Shown here one piece after another: positions 22,471 to 32,351 of a stretch of DNA of 64,000 bases. Origin of the DNA: Geobacillus proteiniphilus (GTDB lineage Bacteria; Bacillota; Bacilli; Bacillales; Anoxybacillaceae); contig NZ_MQMG01000001.1 of the NCBI RefSeq assembly GCF_001908025.1, positions 152,302 through 216,301 of the forward strand. Reading direction: 5' to 3'. Both the position numbers and the translations under genes were made by a program. The first letter of the stretch is position 1, and the number at the start of each line of letters is the position of its first letter. Under the pieces are notes generated by a model, which did not search any database, was not told the DNA's origin, and saw nothing but the letters and a program-made list of their open reading frames with translations.

Positions 22471-23232
22471 CTACACTTCGTCGCTGCCAAAGAAATCGCG
22501 GAACATTTGAATCGTCGTTTCGCGGTTTAACGCCGCGATCGAGGTCGTCAACGGAATGCCTTTCGGACACGATTGCACGCAGTTTTGCGAGTTGCCGCAG
22601 TTGGCCAATCCGCCGTCGCCCATAATCGCCCGCAGCCGTTCGGCTTTATGCATCGCCCCGGTCGGGTGGGCGTTAAACAGCCGCACTTGCGACAGCGGCG
22701 CCGGGCCGATAAAGTTCGACTTGCTGTTGACGTTCGGGCACGCTTCGAGGCAGACACCGCATGTCATGCATTTTGACAGCTCGTACGCCCATTGCCGCTT
22801 CCGCTCCGGCATGCGCGGCCCCGGGCCCAAGTCGTACGTTCCGTCGATCGGAATCCATGCTTTCACTCGCTTCAACGCGTCAAACATCCGGCTCCGATCG
22901 ATGACCAAGTCGCGGATGACTGGGAATGTGCGCATCGGCTCAAGGCGGATCGGCTGCTCGAGTTTGTCAATGAGCGCGGCGCACGCCTGGCGCGGCTTGC
23001 CGTTAATGACCATCGAACAGGCTCCGCATACTTCTTCCAGACAGTTCATTTCCCAAGCGACCGGCGTCGTTTTTTCCCCTTTGGCGTTGATCGGATTGCG
23101 GCGGATTTCCATGAGCGCCGAAATGACGTTCATGTTCGGGCGGTACGGAATGACAAACTCCTCTTCATACGGCGCCGAATCCGGACGATCTTGGCGCGTG
23201 ATGATCAAACGAACCGTTTTGTTCTCGCTCAT
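22471..23232 (-). CDS. sdhB: Succinate dehydrogenase iron-sulfur subunit
   Basis: Electron-transfer subunit of complex II, 253 residues. The [2Fe-2S] ligands lie in CLEEVCGACSM with the later Cys in RQACAAL. The C-terminal clusters use CMTCGVCLEACPN and NSQNCVQSCPKG. It starts 2 bases after the sdhA stop. Order sdhC-sdhA-sdhB on the minus strand, ending in a strong terminator. Confidence 0.97.
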   Translation of the reverse strand: MSENKTVRLIITRQDRPDSAPYEEEFVIPYRPNMNVISALMEIRRNPINAKGEKTTPVAWEMNCLEEVCGACSMVINGKPRQACAALIDKLEQPIRLEPMRTFPVIRDLVIDRSRMFDALKRVKAWIPIDGTYDLGPGPRMPERKRQWAYELSKCMTCGVCLEACPNVNSKSNFIGPAPLSQVRLFNAHPTGAMHKAERLRAIMGDGGLANCGNSQNCVQSCPKGIPLTTSIAALNRETTIQMFRDFFGSDEV

Positions 23233-23233
23233 C

Positions 23234-24991
23234 TTACTTCACTTCCTCTTTCTTTTTGCTGTAGTCGCGCTTGCGCGGTTTAATCAACGAGACGTCAACG
23301 TCTTCATAATGGAACGCCGGACCATCTGGCGTGTAGCGGGCCATCGTCGTTTTCAGCCACTCTTCGTCATTGCGCTCCGGAAACTCCGGCTTGTAGTGCG
23401 CCCCGCGGCTTTCATTGCGATGGTAAGCGCCAAGCGTAATGACGCGGGCGAGCTGCAGCATGTTGTACAGCTGGCGGATAAACGTCGCTCCTTGGTTGCT
23501 CCATCTCGACGTGTCGGTGACGCTGATGTTTTTGTACCGCTCCATCAGCTCTTGAATTTTCTCATCCGTCTTCAGCAGCCGGTCGTTGTAGCGGACGATC
23601 GTCACGTTCGCCGTCATCCATTCACCGAGCTCTTTATGCAGCACATAGGCGTTTTCCGTGCCGTCCATCGCCAAAATGTTCTCCCATTTTTCCTGCTCCC
23701 GTTTCACATAGCTGTCGTATAACGTCGACGGCATCGCATCCGCCGATTTCTCGAGGCCGCGGATGTAGCGGACGGCGTTCGGGCCGGCGACCATTCCGCC
23801 GTAAATCGCCGAGAGCAGCGAGTTCGCCCCAAGGCGGTTCGCCCCGTGAATCGAATAGTCGCACTCGCCGGCAGCAAACAACCCTTTGATGTTCGTCATT
23901 TGGTCATAATCGACCCATAAACCGCCCATCGAGTAGTGAACGGCCGGGAACACCTTCATAGGCACTTTGCGCGGGTCTTCGCCCATAAACTTCTCGTAAA
24001 TTTCGATAATGCCGCCAAGCTTAATGTCCAACTCTTTCGGATCTTTATGCGAAAGATCCAAATACACCATGTTTTCGCCGTTGATGCCGAGCTTCAAATC
24101 GACGCAGACGTGGAAAATTTCTCGTGCGGCGATGTCGCGCGGCACCAAGTTTCCGTAAGCCGGATATTTTTCCTCAAGGAAGTACCACGGTTTCCCGTCT
24201 TTATACGTCCAAATGCGTCCGCCTTCCCCGCGCGCCGATTCGCTCATAAGGCGGAGCTTGTCATCGCCCGGAATGGCGGTCGGGTGAATTTGGATGAACT
24301 CGCCGTTCGCGTAGTAAACGCCTTGCTGATAGGCGATCGAAGCCGCTGAACCGGTGTTGATGACCGAGTTCGTCGATTTCCCAAAAATGATCCCCGGGCC
24401 GCCGGTCGCCAAAATGACGGCATCGGCTGGAAACGCTTTGATTTCCATGGATCGCAAATCTTGTGCGACGATGCCGCGGCAAATTTGCTCGTCATCCAAA
24501 ACGACGCCTAAAAACTCCCAATGCTCGTACTTCGTGACGAGCCCGGCCACTTCATGGCGGCGCACCTGTTCATCAAGTGCATACAAAATTTGCTGGCCAG
24601 TCGTGGCTCCGGCATAGGCGGTCCGGTGATGCTGCGTTCCCCCGAAGCGGCGGAAATCAAGCAGCCCTTCCGGCGTCCGGTTGAACATGACGCCCATCCG
24701 ATCGAGCATGTAAATGATCCCCGGCGCCGCTTCACACATCGCTTTGACCGGAGGCTGGTTCGCCAAGAAGTCCCCGCCATAGACGGTGTCGTCAAAATGC
24801 TCCCACGGCGAGTCGCCTTCCCCTTTCGTGTTGACCGCTCCGTTAATGCCGCCTTGGGCACAGACGGAGTGAGAACGCTTTACTGGAACGAGCGAAAACA
24901 GTTCGACAGGCACTCCTGCTTCGGCGATTTTTATCGTGGCCATCAAACCGGCCAACCCACCGCCAACAACGATGATTTTCCCTTTTTTCAT
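23234..24991 (-). CDS. sdhA: Succinate dehydrogenase flavoprotein subunit
   Basis: Catalytic FAD subunit of complex II, 585 residues. The dinucleotide-binding loop VVGGGLAGLMATIKIAEAG is at residues 7-25. The covalent-FAD histidine is in SHSVCAQGGING near 42. The active-site arginine region HRTAYAGATTGQQ and GANRLGANSLL near 390 are present. The ATG at 24991 follows GGGAGTGAGTAGCT. It lies 168 bases after sdhC, an unusually long gap for this operon. Confidence 0.97.
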   Translation of the reverse strand: MKKGKIIVVGGGLAGLMATIKIAEAGVPVELFSLVPVKRSHSVCAQGGINGAVNTKGEGDSPWEHFDDTVYGGDFLANQPPVKAMCEAAPGIIYMLDRMGVMFNRTPEGLLDFRRFGGTQHHRTAYAGATTGQQILYALDEQVRRHEVAGLVTKYEHWEFLGVVLDDEQICRGIVAQDLRSMEIKAFPADAVILATGGPGIIFGKSTNSVINTGSAASIAYQQGVYYANGEFIQIHPTAIPGDDKLRLMSESARGEGGRIWTYKDGKPWYFLEEKYPAYGNLVPRDIAAREIFHVCVDLKLGINGENMVYLDLSHKDPKELDIKLGGIIEIYEKFMGEDPRKVPMKVFPAVHYSMGGLWVDYDQMTNIKGLFAAGECDYSIHGANRLGANSLLSAIYGGMVAGPNAVRYIRGLEKSADAMPSTLYDSYVKREQEKWENILAMDGTENAYVLHKELGEWMTANVTIVRYNDRLLKTDEKIQELMERYKNISVTDTSRWSNQGATFIRQLYNMLQLARVITLGAYHRNESRGAHYKPEFPERNDEEWLKTTMARYTPDGPAFHYEDVDVSLIKPRKRDYSKKKEEVK

Positions 24992-25159
24992 AGCTACTCA
25001 CTCCCTAATAGATTGCTGCTTTTGCTTGCATGCCGCACGTTTTGCCTTGCCGGCCGTCATCGACCAAGCGATCGTTCGGAGAGCGGCTAAGGCGCGATCC
25101 ATCACGAGCCAACGCAGCGGTTCCTCGTCAAATCGTTCCCTAGGAATGGAACGCTTGTC

Positions 25160-25768
25160 TTACGCAAACGCCAAGATGGCGCGAATGCCGACAATGGAAA
25201 GCGCGACGAAAATGATCATCGTAATGTACGTAAATACTTGCTGCGAACGAGGCGACACCGTCAAACCCCAGCTGACGCAGAACGACCATAAGCCGTTGGC
25301 GAAGTGAAAGACCGTGGACAAAATTCCAACAATATAAAATCCGAGCATAAACGGATTGTCGACAATGTTGGCCATCATGTCGTAGTTCACTTTGACGCCG
25401 AATGCCGCTTGCACCCGCGTTTCATACACATGCCAAACGACAAAAATCAATGTAATGATGCCGGTGATCCGCTGAAGCATAAACATCCAGTTGCGGAAAT
25501 AGCCGTATTGGCGAGTGTTGAATTTTGCTGTAAACGCGATATAAATGCCATATACAGCATGGAACAACAATGGAAGAAAAATAACAAAAATTTCAAGAAA
25601 ATAGCGAAACGGCAAGTTTTCCATAAACGCCGCCGCCCGGTTAAACGCTTCCGGCCCACGCGTCGCAAAATGGTTGACGACCAAGTGCTGCACTAAAAAG
25701 ATGCCGACGGGAACAACCCCCAGCAGCGAGTGGAGCCGGCGATAGTAAAACTCGCGATTCCCTGCCAT
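25160..25768 (-). CDS. sdhC: Succinate dehydrogenase cytochrome b558 subunit
   Basis: Di-heme membrane anchor of the Bacillus-type complex II, 202 residues. The start at 25768 (MAGNREFYYRRLHSLLG) follows AAGGGGGTTTACAT; a longer in-frame start adds 24 residues across that site. Five hydrophobic helices are visible, with candidate heme histidines in LVQHLVV, LLFHAVYG, IFVVWHVYE and STVFHFANG. The length equals the B. subtilis protein. First gene of the operon. Confidence 0.95.
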   Translation of the reverse strand: MAGNREFYYRRLHSLLGVVPVGIFLVQHLVVNHFATRGPEAFNRAAAFMENLPFRYFLEIFVIFLPLLFHAVYGIYIAFTAKFNTRQYGYFRNWMFMLQRITGIITLIFVVWHVYETRVQAAFGVKVNYDMMANIVDNPFMLGFYIVGILSTVFHFANGLWSFCVSWGLTVSPRSQQVFTYITMIIFVALSIVGIRAILAFA

Positions 25769-25863
25769 ATGTAAACCCCCTTCAACTGATAAAAAATATG
25801 TGCCTCTCGCTCGCAGTGCGGAAATGGAAACATCTTCCATTCCCTATTCGCTTTGTCACATTC

Positions 25864-25892
25864 ATTGTACTCCCACATTGTACAAGCGTCAA
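25864..25892 (-). promoter_or_regulatory. Sigma-A promoter of sdhCAB
   Basis: TTGACG (25887-25892), 17-base spacer, TACAAT (25864-25869) on the minus strand, about 95 bases upstream of sdhC. Confidence 0.8.
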
Positions 25893-25975
25893 GAAAACAC
25901 TGCCACAAAATGTTCAAACATTCTCATAGTTGCGCCACCTTAGGAAAAGAGGATGCACTCCGGCAGCAATTCAGC

Positions 25976-25981
25976 TATAAT
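25976..25981 (+). promoter_or_regulatory. -10 element of yslB promoter
   Basis: TATAAT 29 bases upstream of yslB on the plus strand. The -35 region is poor. Confidence 0.45.
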
Positions 25982-26010
25982 GGGGAAATGGATAGAAAGA
26001 GGGGAAAACG

Positions 26011-26463
26011 ATGAAACAACCACCATTAGAGGACCAATATCAAATGTTTGGGTCGATTTCGCTTTCCGCATTCGGGGCTGAGTTGCTTCGCCATTCGCTT
26101 CTTCCCGAGCTGCTTGGCAAAGATGCCGCTTCGCTGCTGTACTGGGCCGGCAAACAGCTGGCGCGGCGCTACCCGCTCGAAACGCTCGATGACGTCGCCG
26201 TATTTTTTGAACGGGCGGGCTGGGGAGCTTTGTCGGTTGGCGAAGAGCGAAACGACGAACTATCTATCGAGCTGTCGGGCCCCATCATCGCCGCCCGCTT
26301 TTCCTTGTACGGCAGCTGCTCGTTCCAGCTTGAGGCTGGATTTCTCGCCCAGCAAATCGAACAACAAAAGCGGTTCGTCACCGAAGCGGTCGAACTGCCG
26401 TCAAAGCAGGCTGGCAAAGCGCGCATTTTAGTGAAATGGGACCGGAAGCAGGCAATCGAATGA
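26011..26463 (+). CDS. yslB: DUF2507 family protein YslB
   Basis: Protein of unknown function, 150 residues, divergent from sdhC as in B. subtilis. The ATG follows AAAGAGGGGAAAACG. Compact alpha/beta fold typical of V4R-like or DUF2507 proteins: LLRHSLLPELLGKDAASLLY near 30, then FFERAGWGALSV, and a long helix EAGFLAQQIEQQKR near 115. No membrane helix or catalytic motif. The function is not known and I infer none. Confidence 0.85.
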   Translation: MKQPPLEDQYQMFGSISLSAFGAELLRHSLLPELLGKDAASLLYWAGKQLARRYPLETLDDVAVFFERAGWGALSVGEERNDELSIELSGPIIAARFSLYGSCSFQLEAGFLAQQIEQQKRFVTEAVELPSKQAGKARILVKWDRKQAIE

Positions 26464-26472
26464 AATGAAGGC

Positions 26473-26505
26473 AACGGGCGTCCGCTCGCAAAACGGGCGC
26501 CCGTT
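26473..26505. terminator. Hairpin between convergent yslB and uvrC
   Basis: AACGGGCG...CGCCCGTT stem between the two stop codons. Without a clear U run, so only a plausible bidirectional terminator. Confidence 0.45.
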
Positions 26506-26511
26506 CAGCCA

Positions 26512-28284
26512 TTATTCATGCAGTTTTTCATAGATTTTCTCCGCCACCGCTCGCGGAATGTTCGCCCGCTGCAACTCTTCCACCGTCGCCTCTTTCATCT
26601 TTTTCACCGAGCCGAAATAATTCAAGAGCGCTTTTTTCCGCTTTTCCCCAACGCCTGGGATGTCATCCAGCACGGAATGGAACATCGTTTTCTGCCGCGT
26701 CTTTCGGTGGAAGGCAACCGCAAACCGGTGCACCTCATCTTGGATGCGCTGCAATAAATAAAACTCTTGGCTTTGCCGGTCAAGCGGCACGACATCCGGC
26801 GGATCACCCGCCAAAAGCTCTGATGTGCGATGTTTCTCGTCTTTCGCCAATCCAGCCAGCGGCACATCCAGTCCAAGTTCGTTTTCGAGCACATCGCGCA
26901 CCGCCGACAAGTGGCCTTTGCCGCCGTCGATGATGATCAAATCGGGCAGCGGCAATCCTTCTTTCAACACGCGCGTATAGCGGCGGCGCACGACTTCGCG
27001 CATCGTTTCATAATCGTTCGGGCCTGCGACCGTCTTTACCTTGTATTTCCGATACTCTTTTTTCGCCGGCTTGCCGTCAAGGAAAACGACGAGCGCCGAG
27101 ACCGGATCGGCCCCGTAAATGTTCGAGTTGTCAAACGCCTCGATGCGGCGCGGCGCCGGAATGCCGAGACGCTCTCCGAGACGTTCGACCGCTTTGATCG
27201 TCCGTTCTTCGTCCCGTTCGATGAAATAAAATTTTTCTTTCAGAGCAATGGCCGCGTTTTTGCTCGCCAGCTCAACAAGCTCTTTTTTCTTCCCTTTCTT
27301 CGGCTGGACGACGGCAACGCCGAGCAATTCGCGGGCGAGCTCGCCGTCAATGTCGGACGGGAGGACGACTTCTTTTGGCTTCAAATGATGCGCTTTCGCA
27401 TAAAACTGACCCAAAAACGTAAGCATTTCCTCATCCGGGTCTTGGTAAAGCGGGAAGATCGACACGTCGCGCTCGATCAGCTTCCCTTGGCGAAGGAAAA
27501 ACACTTGCACGCACATCCAACCTTTGTCGTACGCATAGCCGAATACATCGCGGTCGATGAAGTCGTTGAGCATCATTTTTTGCTTTTCCATCGTCATCTC
27601 AATCGCCGCGATTTGATCGCGGTATTCTTTCGCCCGTTCAAACTCAAGCGCTTCCGCCGCCTCGTGCATTTTCTCGGTCAGCTCCCGCTTCACGTCTTCA
27701 TACCCGCCGTTTAAAAAGCGGACAATTTGTTCAACCATCGCCTTATTTTGTTCGTCCGACACCGGGTGGACGCACGGGGCAAGGCATTGACCCATATGGT
27801 AATACAAACAGACGCGCGAAGGCAGCGTCGAACATTTGCGGAGCGGATATAAGCGGTCGAGCAGCTTTTTCGTTTCGTTCGCCGCCTGCACGTTTGGATA
27901 CGGGCCGAAATATTTGCCGCCGTCTTTTTTCACTTTGCGGGTGATAAGCAGGCGCGGATGCTTTTCCGCGGTGATTTTAATAAACGGATAGCTTTTATCA
28001 TCTTTCAGCATGACATTGTATTTCGGATCATGCTTTTTGATCAAATTCATCTCCAAAATGAGCGCCTCGGCGTTTGACGAGGTGACAATATATTCAAAAT
28101 CAGCGATCTCCTCAACAAGCCGCTGCGTCTTGCCGTCATGCGTCCCGGTAAAATACGAGCGAACACGCGCTTTCAGCGACTTCGCCTTGCCGACGTAAAT
28201 GACCGTTCCGTGTTTGTCTTTCATCAAATAGCAGCCCGGCTGTTCCGGCAGCACGGCCAGCTTTTCTTTCAGCCGGTCGTTCAC
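26512..28284 (-). CDS. uvrC: UvrABC excinuclease subunit C
   Basis: Dual-incision nuclease of nucleotide excision repair, 590 residues. The N-terminal GIY-YIG domain is present ([20 protein letters not shown], residues 18-37). The UVR motif for UvrB binding is near 205-235. The RNase H-like endonuclease domain holds [19 protein letters not shown] near 385. C-terminal helix-hairpin-helix [13 protein letters not shown] is near 550. The start is GTG at 28284, overlapping the stop of the upstream membrane protein (GTGA). Confidence 0.96.
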   Translation of the reverse strand: MNDRLKEKLAVLPEQPGCYLMKDKHGTVIYVGKAKSLKARVRSYFTGTHDGKTQRLVEEIADFEYIVTSSNAEALILEMNLIKKHDPKYNVMLKDDKSYPFIKITAEKHPRLLITRKVKKDGGKYFGPYPNVQAANETKKLLDRLYPLRKCSTLPSRVCLYYHMGQCLAPCVHPVSDEQNKAMVEQIVRFLNGGYEDVKRELTEKMHEAAEALEFERAKEYRDQIAAIEMTMEKQKMMLNDFIDRDVFGYAYDKGWMCVQVFFLRQGKLIERDVSIFPLYQDPDEEMLTFLGQFYAKAHHLKPKEVVLPSDIDGELARELLGVAVVQPKKGKKKELVELASKNAAIALKEKFYFIERDEERTIKAVERLGERLGIPAPRRIEAFDNSNIYGADPVSALVVFLDGKPAKKEYRKYKVKTVAGPNDYETMREVVRRRYTRVLKEGLPLPDLIIIDGGKGHLSAVRDVLENELGLDVPLAGLAKDEKHRTSELLAGDPPDVVPLDRQSQEFYLLQRIQDEVHRFAVAFHRKTRQKTMFHSVLDDIPGVGEKRKKALLNYFGSVKKMKEATVEELQRANIPRAVAEKIYEKLHE

Positions 28285-29738
28285 TGGCCATCACCCCACC
28301 CTGCTCCATCGACCCATTCGTACAGCGTAATCGTCCCATACACCGGATCGGCAAGCAAACTGGAACGATACGTTTTCACTTTGCGCACATGGCTAGAAAC
28401 ATCGACCCCTTGGGCGCGAAATCCATCAACGACATGGTCGGTCATATAAATTGTAGCATGGCGGTAGTTTTCTTTGTCTTGCAAAAAGAAGGAAAAATGG
28501 AGCACGTCTTTATGCGGAAACGGCGCGTGTAAATAGTCAAACACGCGCGTCTCTTCCCACGTATATACCACAAACGGCTGCCGTTTGTCACGCAAATCGT
28601 CCGCAAGCTGATACACCGCCGGCGGCGTTTTTGCCTGCTCGCGCAACAGCCCGACGCCGATCGCAGACTGCAGCAGCACAACCGCCGCGGCCAGCCCGAG
28701 CCGCCATGTCTGCGGCGCGGCCAACAGCCGCCCCCACACGTAAACGAGCGCGACATGAACGAGCGGAAGGAGATGGCGCGGCTTGTCAATGTTTTGTCCA
28801 AACAGCGCCCACAAAGCATACAGCAACGCGGAAACAACAAGCGGGCGCGGCAGGCCAAACCGCCCGGCGCGCCAGGCGATGGCGCCGACCACCGCATAGG
28901 CAGCCAGCAGCCAAGCGTTTCGGCTGGCCATGCCGGTCCAAATAAAATTGTCAAGGACAAAGCGGCACACCCGCTCCGAAAATGGAAGCGGGCTCGCTGC
29001 CGCCGTTCCACCCCAGTCGCTGAAATGACCGACGACAAACGCCCAGCCAAGCTTGAAAAACGGCCAAAGACCGCCTTCCGTCGCCGCGACCGCCGCCACC
29101 CAAACAAATTGAAAGACGGCCGCCGCCAACAGCGATGCCATCACACGGCTAAGGCGACGATGCGTTTTCCAGTCCTCATGCCAAAGGATCAACAACGCGG
29201 CAGCCAACGGGACATACGACAGGCGAATCCCCATCATGAGGCTGAACAACGCGGCCGGCCAAAGCTGTGCCATCCATGTTGTTCGCCGCCGTGCCCATTC
29301 CACCGCCCATACGTACCACCAAAGCACGCCAAGCGCCGCCCCATCCGACATCGGTCTGGCGGCGGCAAGGAGCACGTAGCTTGAAGAGAGCACCGAAAGC
29401 GCCGCCCATAGCGCCGCCGGACGCGGCATATGCCGGCCCAGCAGCCAAACGATGGGAAAGGCGGCGGAAAACAAAACGAGCACATTCAAGATTGAAAGCG
29501 CCTTGGCCGGATTGGCAACCAGAGCGTGCACCGCCATGCCGCCAAGAACAAAATACGGATAGCCCGGGAAATGCGGCTGCATGGCCAACACATCATAGCG
29601 CCTAAGCGCCAAGGCAAAATCGACTTCATCCCATGTGGCCGCATACGGGCTCGCCCAATACAAGCCGGCGCCAACCAACAAAGCGGCCGTTCCGGCACCA
29701 AAGCCAATCCAAAAGCGGTCGCCGAACCGTTTGTTCAT
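28281..29738 (-). CDS. GT-C-like polytopic membrane protein (putative glycosyltransferase)
   Basis: 485-residue integral membrane protein with about ten hydrophobic helices. The start at 29738 ([10 protein letters not shown]) follows TTTGGAGGGGAAGACG. After the first helix it carries [16 protein letters not shown], an acidic D-E loop typical of the first outer loop of GT-C (ArnT/PMT-like) glycosyltransferases. Further support comes from [20 protein letters not shown] and a C-terminal soluble domain of about 110 residues. Those families move sugars from a polyprenyl-phosphate donor outside the membrane. The substrate is unknown. It overlaps uvrC by 4 bases; the nearby GT2 gene could make a lipid-linked donor (inference). 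Confidence 0.6.
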   Translation of the reverse strand: MNKRFGDRFWIGFGAGTAALLVGAGLYWASPYAATWDEVDFALALRRYDVLAMQPHFPGYPYFVLGGMAVHALVANPAKALSILNVLVLFSAAFPIVWLLGRHMPRPAALWAALSVLSSSYVLLAAARPMSDGAALGVLWWYVWAVEWARRRTTWMAQLWPAALFSLMMGIRLSYVPLAAALLILWHEDWKTHRRLSRVMASLLAAAVFQFVWVAAVAATEGGLWPFFKLGWAFVVGHFSDWGGTAAASPLPFSERVCRFVLDNFIWTGMASRNAWLLAAYAVVGAIAWRAGRFGLPRPLVVSALLYALWALFGQNIDKPRHLLPLVHVALVYVWGRLLAAPQTWRLGLAAAVVLLQSAIGVGLLREQAKTPPAVYQLADDLRDKRQPFVVYTWEETRVFDYLHAPFPHKDVLHFSFFLQDKENYRHATIYMTDHVVDGFRAQGVDVSSHVRKVKTYRSSLLADPVYGTITLYEWVDGAGWGDGQ

Positions 29739-29750
29739 CGTCTTCCCCTC

Positions 29751-29783
29751 CAAAGAAAAAGTACAAGGCGCTGCAGCCTTGTA
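29751..29783 (-). terminator. Terminator of the FTR1 permease gene
   Basis: TACAAGGC/GCCTTGTA stem with a TGCAGC loop, then CTTTTTC, 4 bases after the stop. Confidence 0.75.
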
Positions 29784-29786
29784 CGT

Positions 29787-30713
29787 TTACATGACGCGTT
29801 TTTTGTTTTCATCCAACGCGGCGGCCGGCGGCTTCTCGACCGCAGCGTTCTTTTGACCGCGGCGGCTCGTTACTAACAAATACACGACGACGAAGTAGCC
29901 GATATAGGCGATCATTTCCTCAAGCGACGGCATCGACGAATAGCCGAACAATGCTTTTAAAAAGACGCCGACTTCGCCGGAAAAGACGGGGGCGACGCCA
30001 TGATCGCGCACGTAATGCTCGTAGTCGATCGGATGTTCCGGAAGCAGCCATGTCAAATCGTACACGTGCGGCATGACGCTGCCGATCAAGTTAATGTCCT
30101 GCATCATCGAAATGGCTTGCACGAGCAACCCAGCAGCGATCAAGACGATAAAGGCGCCGGTCACTTTAAAGAACGTCTTCAGCGGGATGCGCATCGTCCC
30201 TTTAAAGAAGAAATAGCTGACCAAAGCGGCAATGGCGATTCCTGTCGCCGCCCCCCAGCCTTGTATGGCCGCGCCGATGTTGCCATGCGTAATGGCGGCG
30301 AAGAAGAAAACCGTTTCCACCCCCTCGCGCAGCACGACTAAAAACGAGTGGATGACCATGCCGGCGACATTGCCGGCCGTAATAAACTGGTCCATTTTCC
30401 CTTCGACGCTTTTTTTCATATCCCGGCTATGCTCGGCCATCCAAAACACCATTTGCGTCAACAAAAGCGCTGAGACGACCATAATGCCGATTTTTAAGTA
30501 GATTTCACTTCCCATCGCGGCGAAGCCGGTGAACACAATTTGAAACAACATGGCAACGCCGACGCTCGCCGCCACCGCCAAGGCGGCGCCAAGCCATACG
30601 TACTTCGTGTATTCGCGGTGATCGACCCGTTTCAAATACGATGTAATGATGCCGACGATAAGCAGCGCTTCCAGCGCTTCGCGAAACGTGATGAGCAACG
30701 CTTGAACTTCCAT
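29787..30713 (-). CDS. efeU: FTR1-family high-affinity iron permease (EfeU-like)
   Basis: Seven-helix iron permease, 308 residues. Both REXXE iron-binding motifs are present: FREALEALL (about 10-18) and LREGVETVFF (about 132). The ATG follows GGAGGCGGGGGC. It lacks the long extracytoplasmic N-terminal extension found in some FTR1 proteins; instead, a separate signal-peptide protein is encoded directly upstream (27-base gap) behind a Fur box. No DyP peroxidase (EfeB) or M75-type EfeO gene is in the window. Confidence 0.9.
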   Translation of the reverse strand: MEVQALLITFREALEALLIVGIITSYLKRVDHREYTKYVWLGAALAVAASVGVAMLFQIVFTGFAAMGSEIYLKIGIMVVSALLLTQMVFWMAEHSRDMKKSVEGKMDQFITAGNVAGMVIHSFLVVLREGVETVFFFAAITHGNIGAAIQGWGAATGIAIAALVSYFFFKGTMRIPLKTFFKVTGAFIVLIAAGLLVQAISMMQDINLIGSVMPHVYDLTWLLPEHPIDYEHYVRDHGVAPVFSGEVGVFLKALFGYSSMPSLEEMIAYIGYFVVVYLLVTSRRGQKNAAVEKPPAAALDENKKRVM

Positions 30714-30739
30714 GCCCCCGCCTCCCCCTTACGTTTGGA

Positions 30740-31501
30740 TTAAGCCCGCTTCCGACGCCGCACATAAATGAGGGCCGCGCCGAGAATCACGACAGCGATG
30801 ACAATGAGCGGAATCCAGTTTTTTGCTTTGGACAAATCGGTCCATTCTTTTTTTTGCACCGCATCCGGCTTTTCTGTGGCGCTTTCCGAAAAGTGGCCGA
30901 TTTTTACACTTTTTAGGCCAAATTGTTTTTGCAGCGTTGTTAAAATCGTCTCTTTGCTTTTCTTAAACACGTTGATATCCGATTTTTTCTCGCCGACGCC
31001 GAACAGCCCCGGGTTGCCAAGCGACTGAAGCGCCTTGTCAAATTCAGTGCGCAGCTGTTTGTCCAGCGACGGGTCTTTCCCTTGGATGACCGGCGACAGC
31101 GCCTCATACGTCGCAAACGCCTTCGCCAACAGCCGCTTGCTTGTGTCGTATTGGTCGAAGTTTTTCTCGATGTTTTCCAAGCGGCGGGCGATATTGAGCA
31201 CCAAGATTTTTTCCATGTTCTCGACTACCGCCTGGCGGTCTTTGTCTTCGATGGCCGCAAGCACCGCCTTGGACGGCTCCGGCCCCATATGCATGTCGAT
31301 TTCTTTTTTAACCGTTTCAAAAATTTCCTTGGCAGAGGCAAAATTCGGCGGCTGTTCATTCAGCTTCTCTTTCATCTGTTTGTACGCCTCAGCAACCGCC
31401 TCTTCGTTCGGGTTTCCGTACGAGTAGGCGAACGCTTTCAGCGGAATGAGATTGAGAATAACTATCATTGCTATGTAAAAAAAGAAACGGAACGATTTCA
31501 C
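30740..31501 (-). CDS. Fur-regulated exported, C-terminally anchored protein (putative iron-binding partner of FTR1)
   Basis: 253 residues from the GTG at 31501, chosen because GGAGGGAGAGGGAGAC directly precedes it. A signal peptide (FFFYIAMIVILNLIPLKAFA) comes first, then an all-helical domain of about 190 residues. A C-terminal membrane helix (about 226-246) ends in YVRRRKRA, so the bulk faces outside. Acid-, His- and Met-rich IDMHMGPEP may bind metal (inference). Its helical repeat (VKKEID...AVLAAIEDKD; ATYEALSPVIQGKDPSLD) resembles that of the lipoprotein at 35049-36254. Co-transcribed with the FTR1 permease. No family name recognised with certainty. Confidence 0.65.
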   Translation of the reverse strand: MKSFRFFFYIAMIVILNLIPLKAFAYSYGNPNEEAVAEAYKQMKEKLNEQPPNFASAKEIFETVKKEIDMHMGPEPSKAVLAAIEDKDRQAVVENMEKILVLNIARRLENIEKNFDQYDTSKRLLAKAFATYEALSPVIQGKDPSLDKQLRTEFDKALQSLGNPGLFGVGEKKSDINVFKKSKETILTTLQKQFGLKSVKIGHFSESATEKPDAVQKKEWTDLSKAKNWIPLIVIAVVILGAALIYVRRRKRA

Positions 31502-31527
31502 GTCTCCCTCTCCCTCCATCAAGATCA

Positions 31528-31556
31528 ATGATAATCATTATCATATTTATTGTCAA
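31528..31556 (-). promoter_or_regulatory. Promoter of the FTR1 operon
   Basis: TTGACA (31551-31556), 17-base spacer, TATCAT (31528-31533) on the minus strand. The -10 lies inside the Fur box. Confidence 0.75.
31529..31543. promoter_or_regulatory. Fur box of the FTR1 operon
   Basis: TGATAATCATTATCA is a perfect 7-1-7 palindrome, identical to the Bacillus Fur consensus core. It covers the -10 region, so iron-replete Fur should block transcription. Confidence 0.9.
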
Positions 31557-31589
31557 TAAAAATCATCCATCGTCTAAGCACGAACCGCC

Positions 31590-32351
31590 TTACGAGCAAT
31601 GCCTCGTCCGCTCCGAAGAAAGCACATGCGCTTCGCGGTCAATGACGGCTTTTTTGACCGGGCGGCGCATTTCCTTCCAGATGGCTGGGATGACCGCGGT
31701 CATATAGGCGGTGAATTTGATGAACGAGCGGCCGGTCGTCCGCACTTGGTAGCGGATCGGCACTTCTTTCAAGCGAAATCCTTTGCGCACTAAATTGAGC
31801 GTCAACACTTGGGCGTAGTTGTAATCGTGGATGATTTCCGCCTCCTCCATCGCCTGACGCGAAAAGGCGCGCATCCCCGATTGCCCGTCATACAGCCGCT
31901 GGCCGAGAAGGAGCGACTGCAGCCAAGTGAACAAATAGTTGCCGAGGCGGCGATGCCATTTCATGCCGCGAATCGTGCCAAGGAAGCGCGAGCCGATCGT
32001 ATAGTCCGCTTCGCCGGCGAAAATCGGCGCCAAAAGGTCCGGAATTTGTTCCGGCGGATATTCGTTGTCGGCATCGATCATCACGCCGATATCCGCGCCA
32101 AGACGGACACACTCTTCAAGCCCTCGCCGCACCGCCGCCCCGAGGCCACGGTTTTCCAGCCAGCGGCAAATGTAATCGGCTCCCGCTTCTTGCGCCGCTT
32201 CAGCGGTCCGATCGGTCGACCCGTCATCAATGACCAAGACGCTGACCTCTACATCGGGATGGAAATGGCGCGGAATGCGACGAATCACTTCCCCTATCGC
32301 TTCTTCTTCATTGTGCGCCGGCAAAAAGACGATGACGCGCTGCTTCTTCAT
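31590..32351 (-). CDS. Family 2 glycosyltransferase (polyprenyl-phosphate sugar synthase type)
   Basis: 253 residues, cytosolic GT-A fold. Start: FLPAHNEEEAIGEVIRRIP. Nucleotide-binding acid residues: VLVIDDGSTDRT near 40. DXD-type motif MIDADNEYPPEQI near 95. A basic C-terminal segment resembles dolichyl- or undecaprenyl-phosphate mannose/glucose synthases but has no membrane helices. The start follows GGAGGAGAGCG and lies inside the end of the upstream AlkP-like gene (44-base overlap), so translation is coupled. Likely makes a lipid-linked sugar for a surface glycan (inference). Confidence 0.8.
   Translation of the reverse strand: MKKQRVIVFLPAHNEEEAIGEVIRRIPRHFHPDVEVSVLVIDDGSTDRTAEAAQEAGADYICRWLENRGLGAAVRRGLEECVRLGADIGVMIDADNEYPPEQIPDLLAPIFAGEADYTIGSRFLGTIRGMKWHRRLGNYLFTWLQSLLLGQRLYDGQSGMRAFSRQAMEEAEIIHDYNYAQVLTLNLVRKGFRLKEVPIRYQVRTTGRSFIKFTAYMTAVIPAIWKEMRRPVKKAVIDREAHVLSSERTRHCS

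Noticed and set aside
22556..23722. 388-codon plus-strand open frame across sdhB and sdhA
   Set aside because: Covers the complement of two verified genes; no recognisable domain.
26830..27714. 294-codon plus-strand open frame opposite uvrC
   Set aside because: Shadow of uvrC; composition reflects complementary codons and no start signal is seen.
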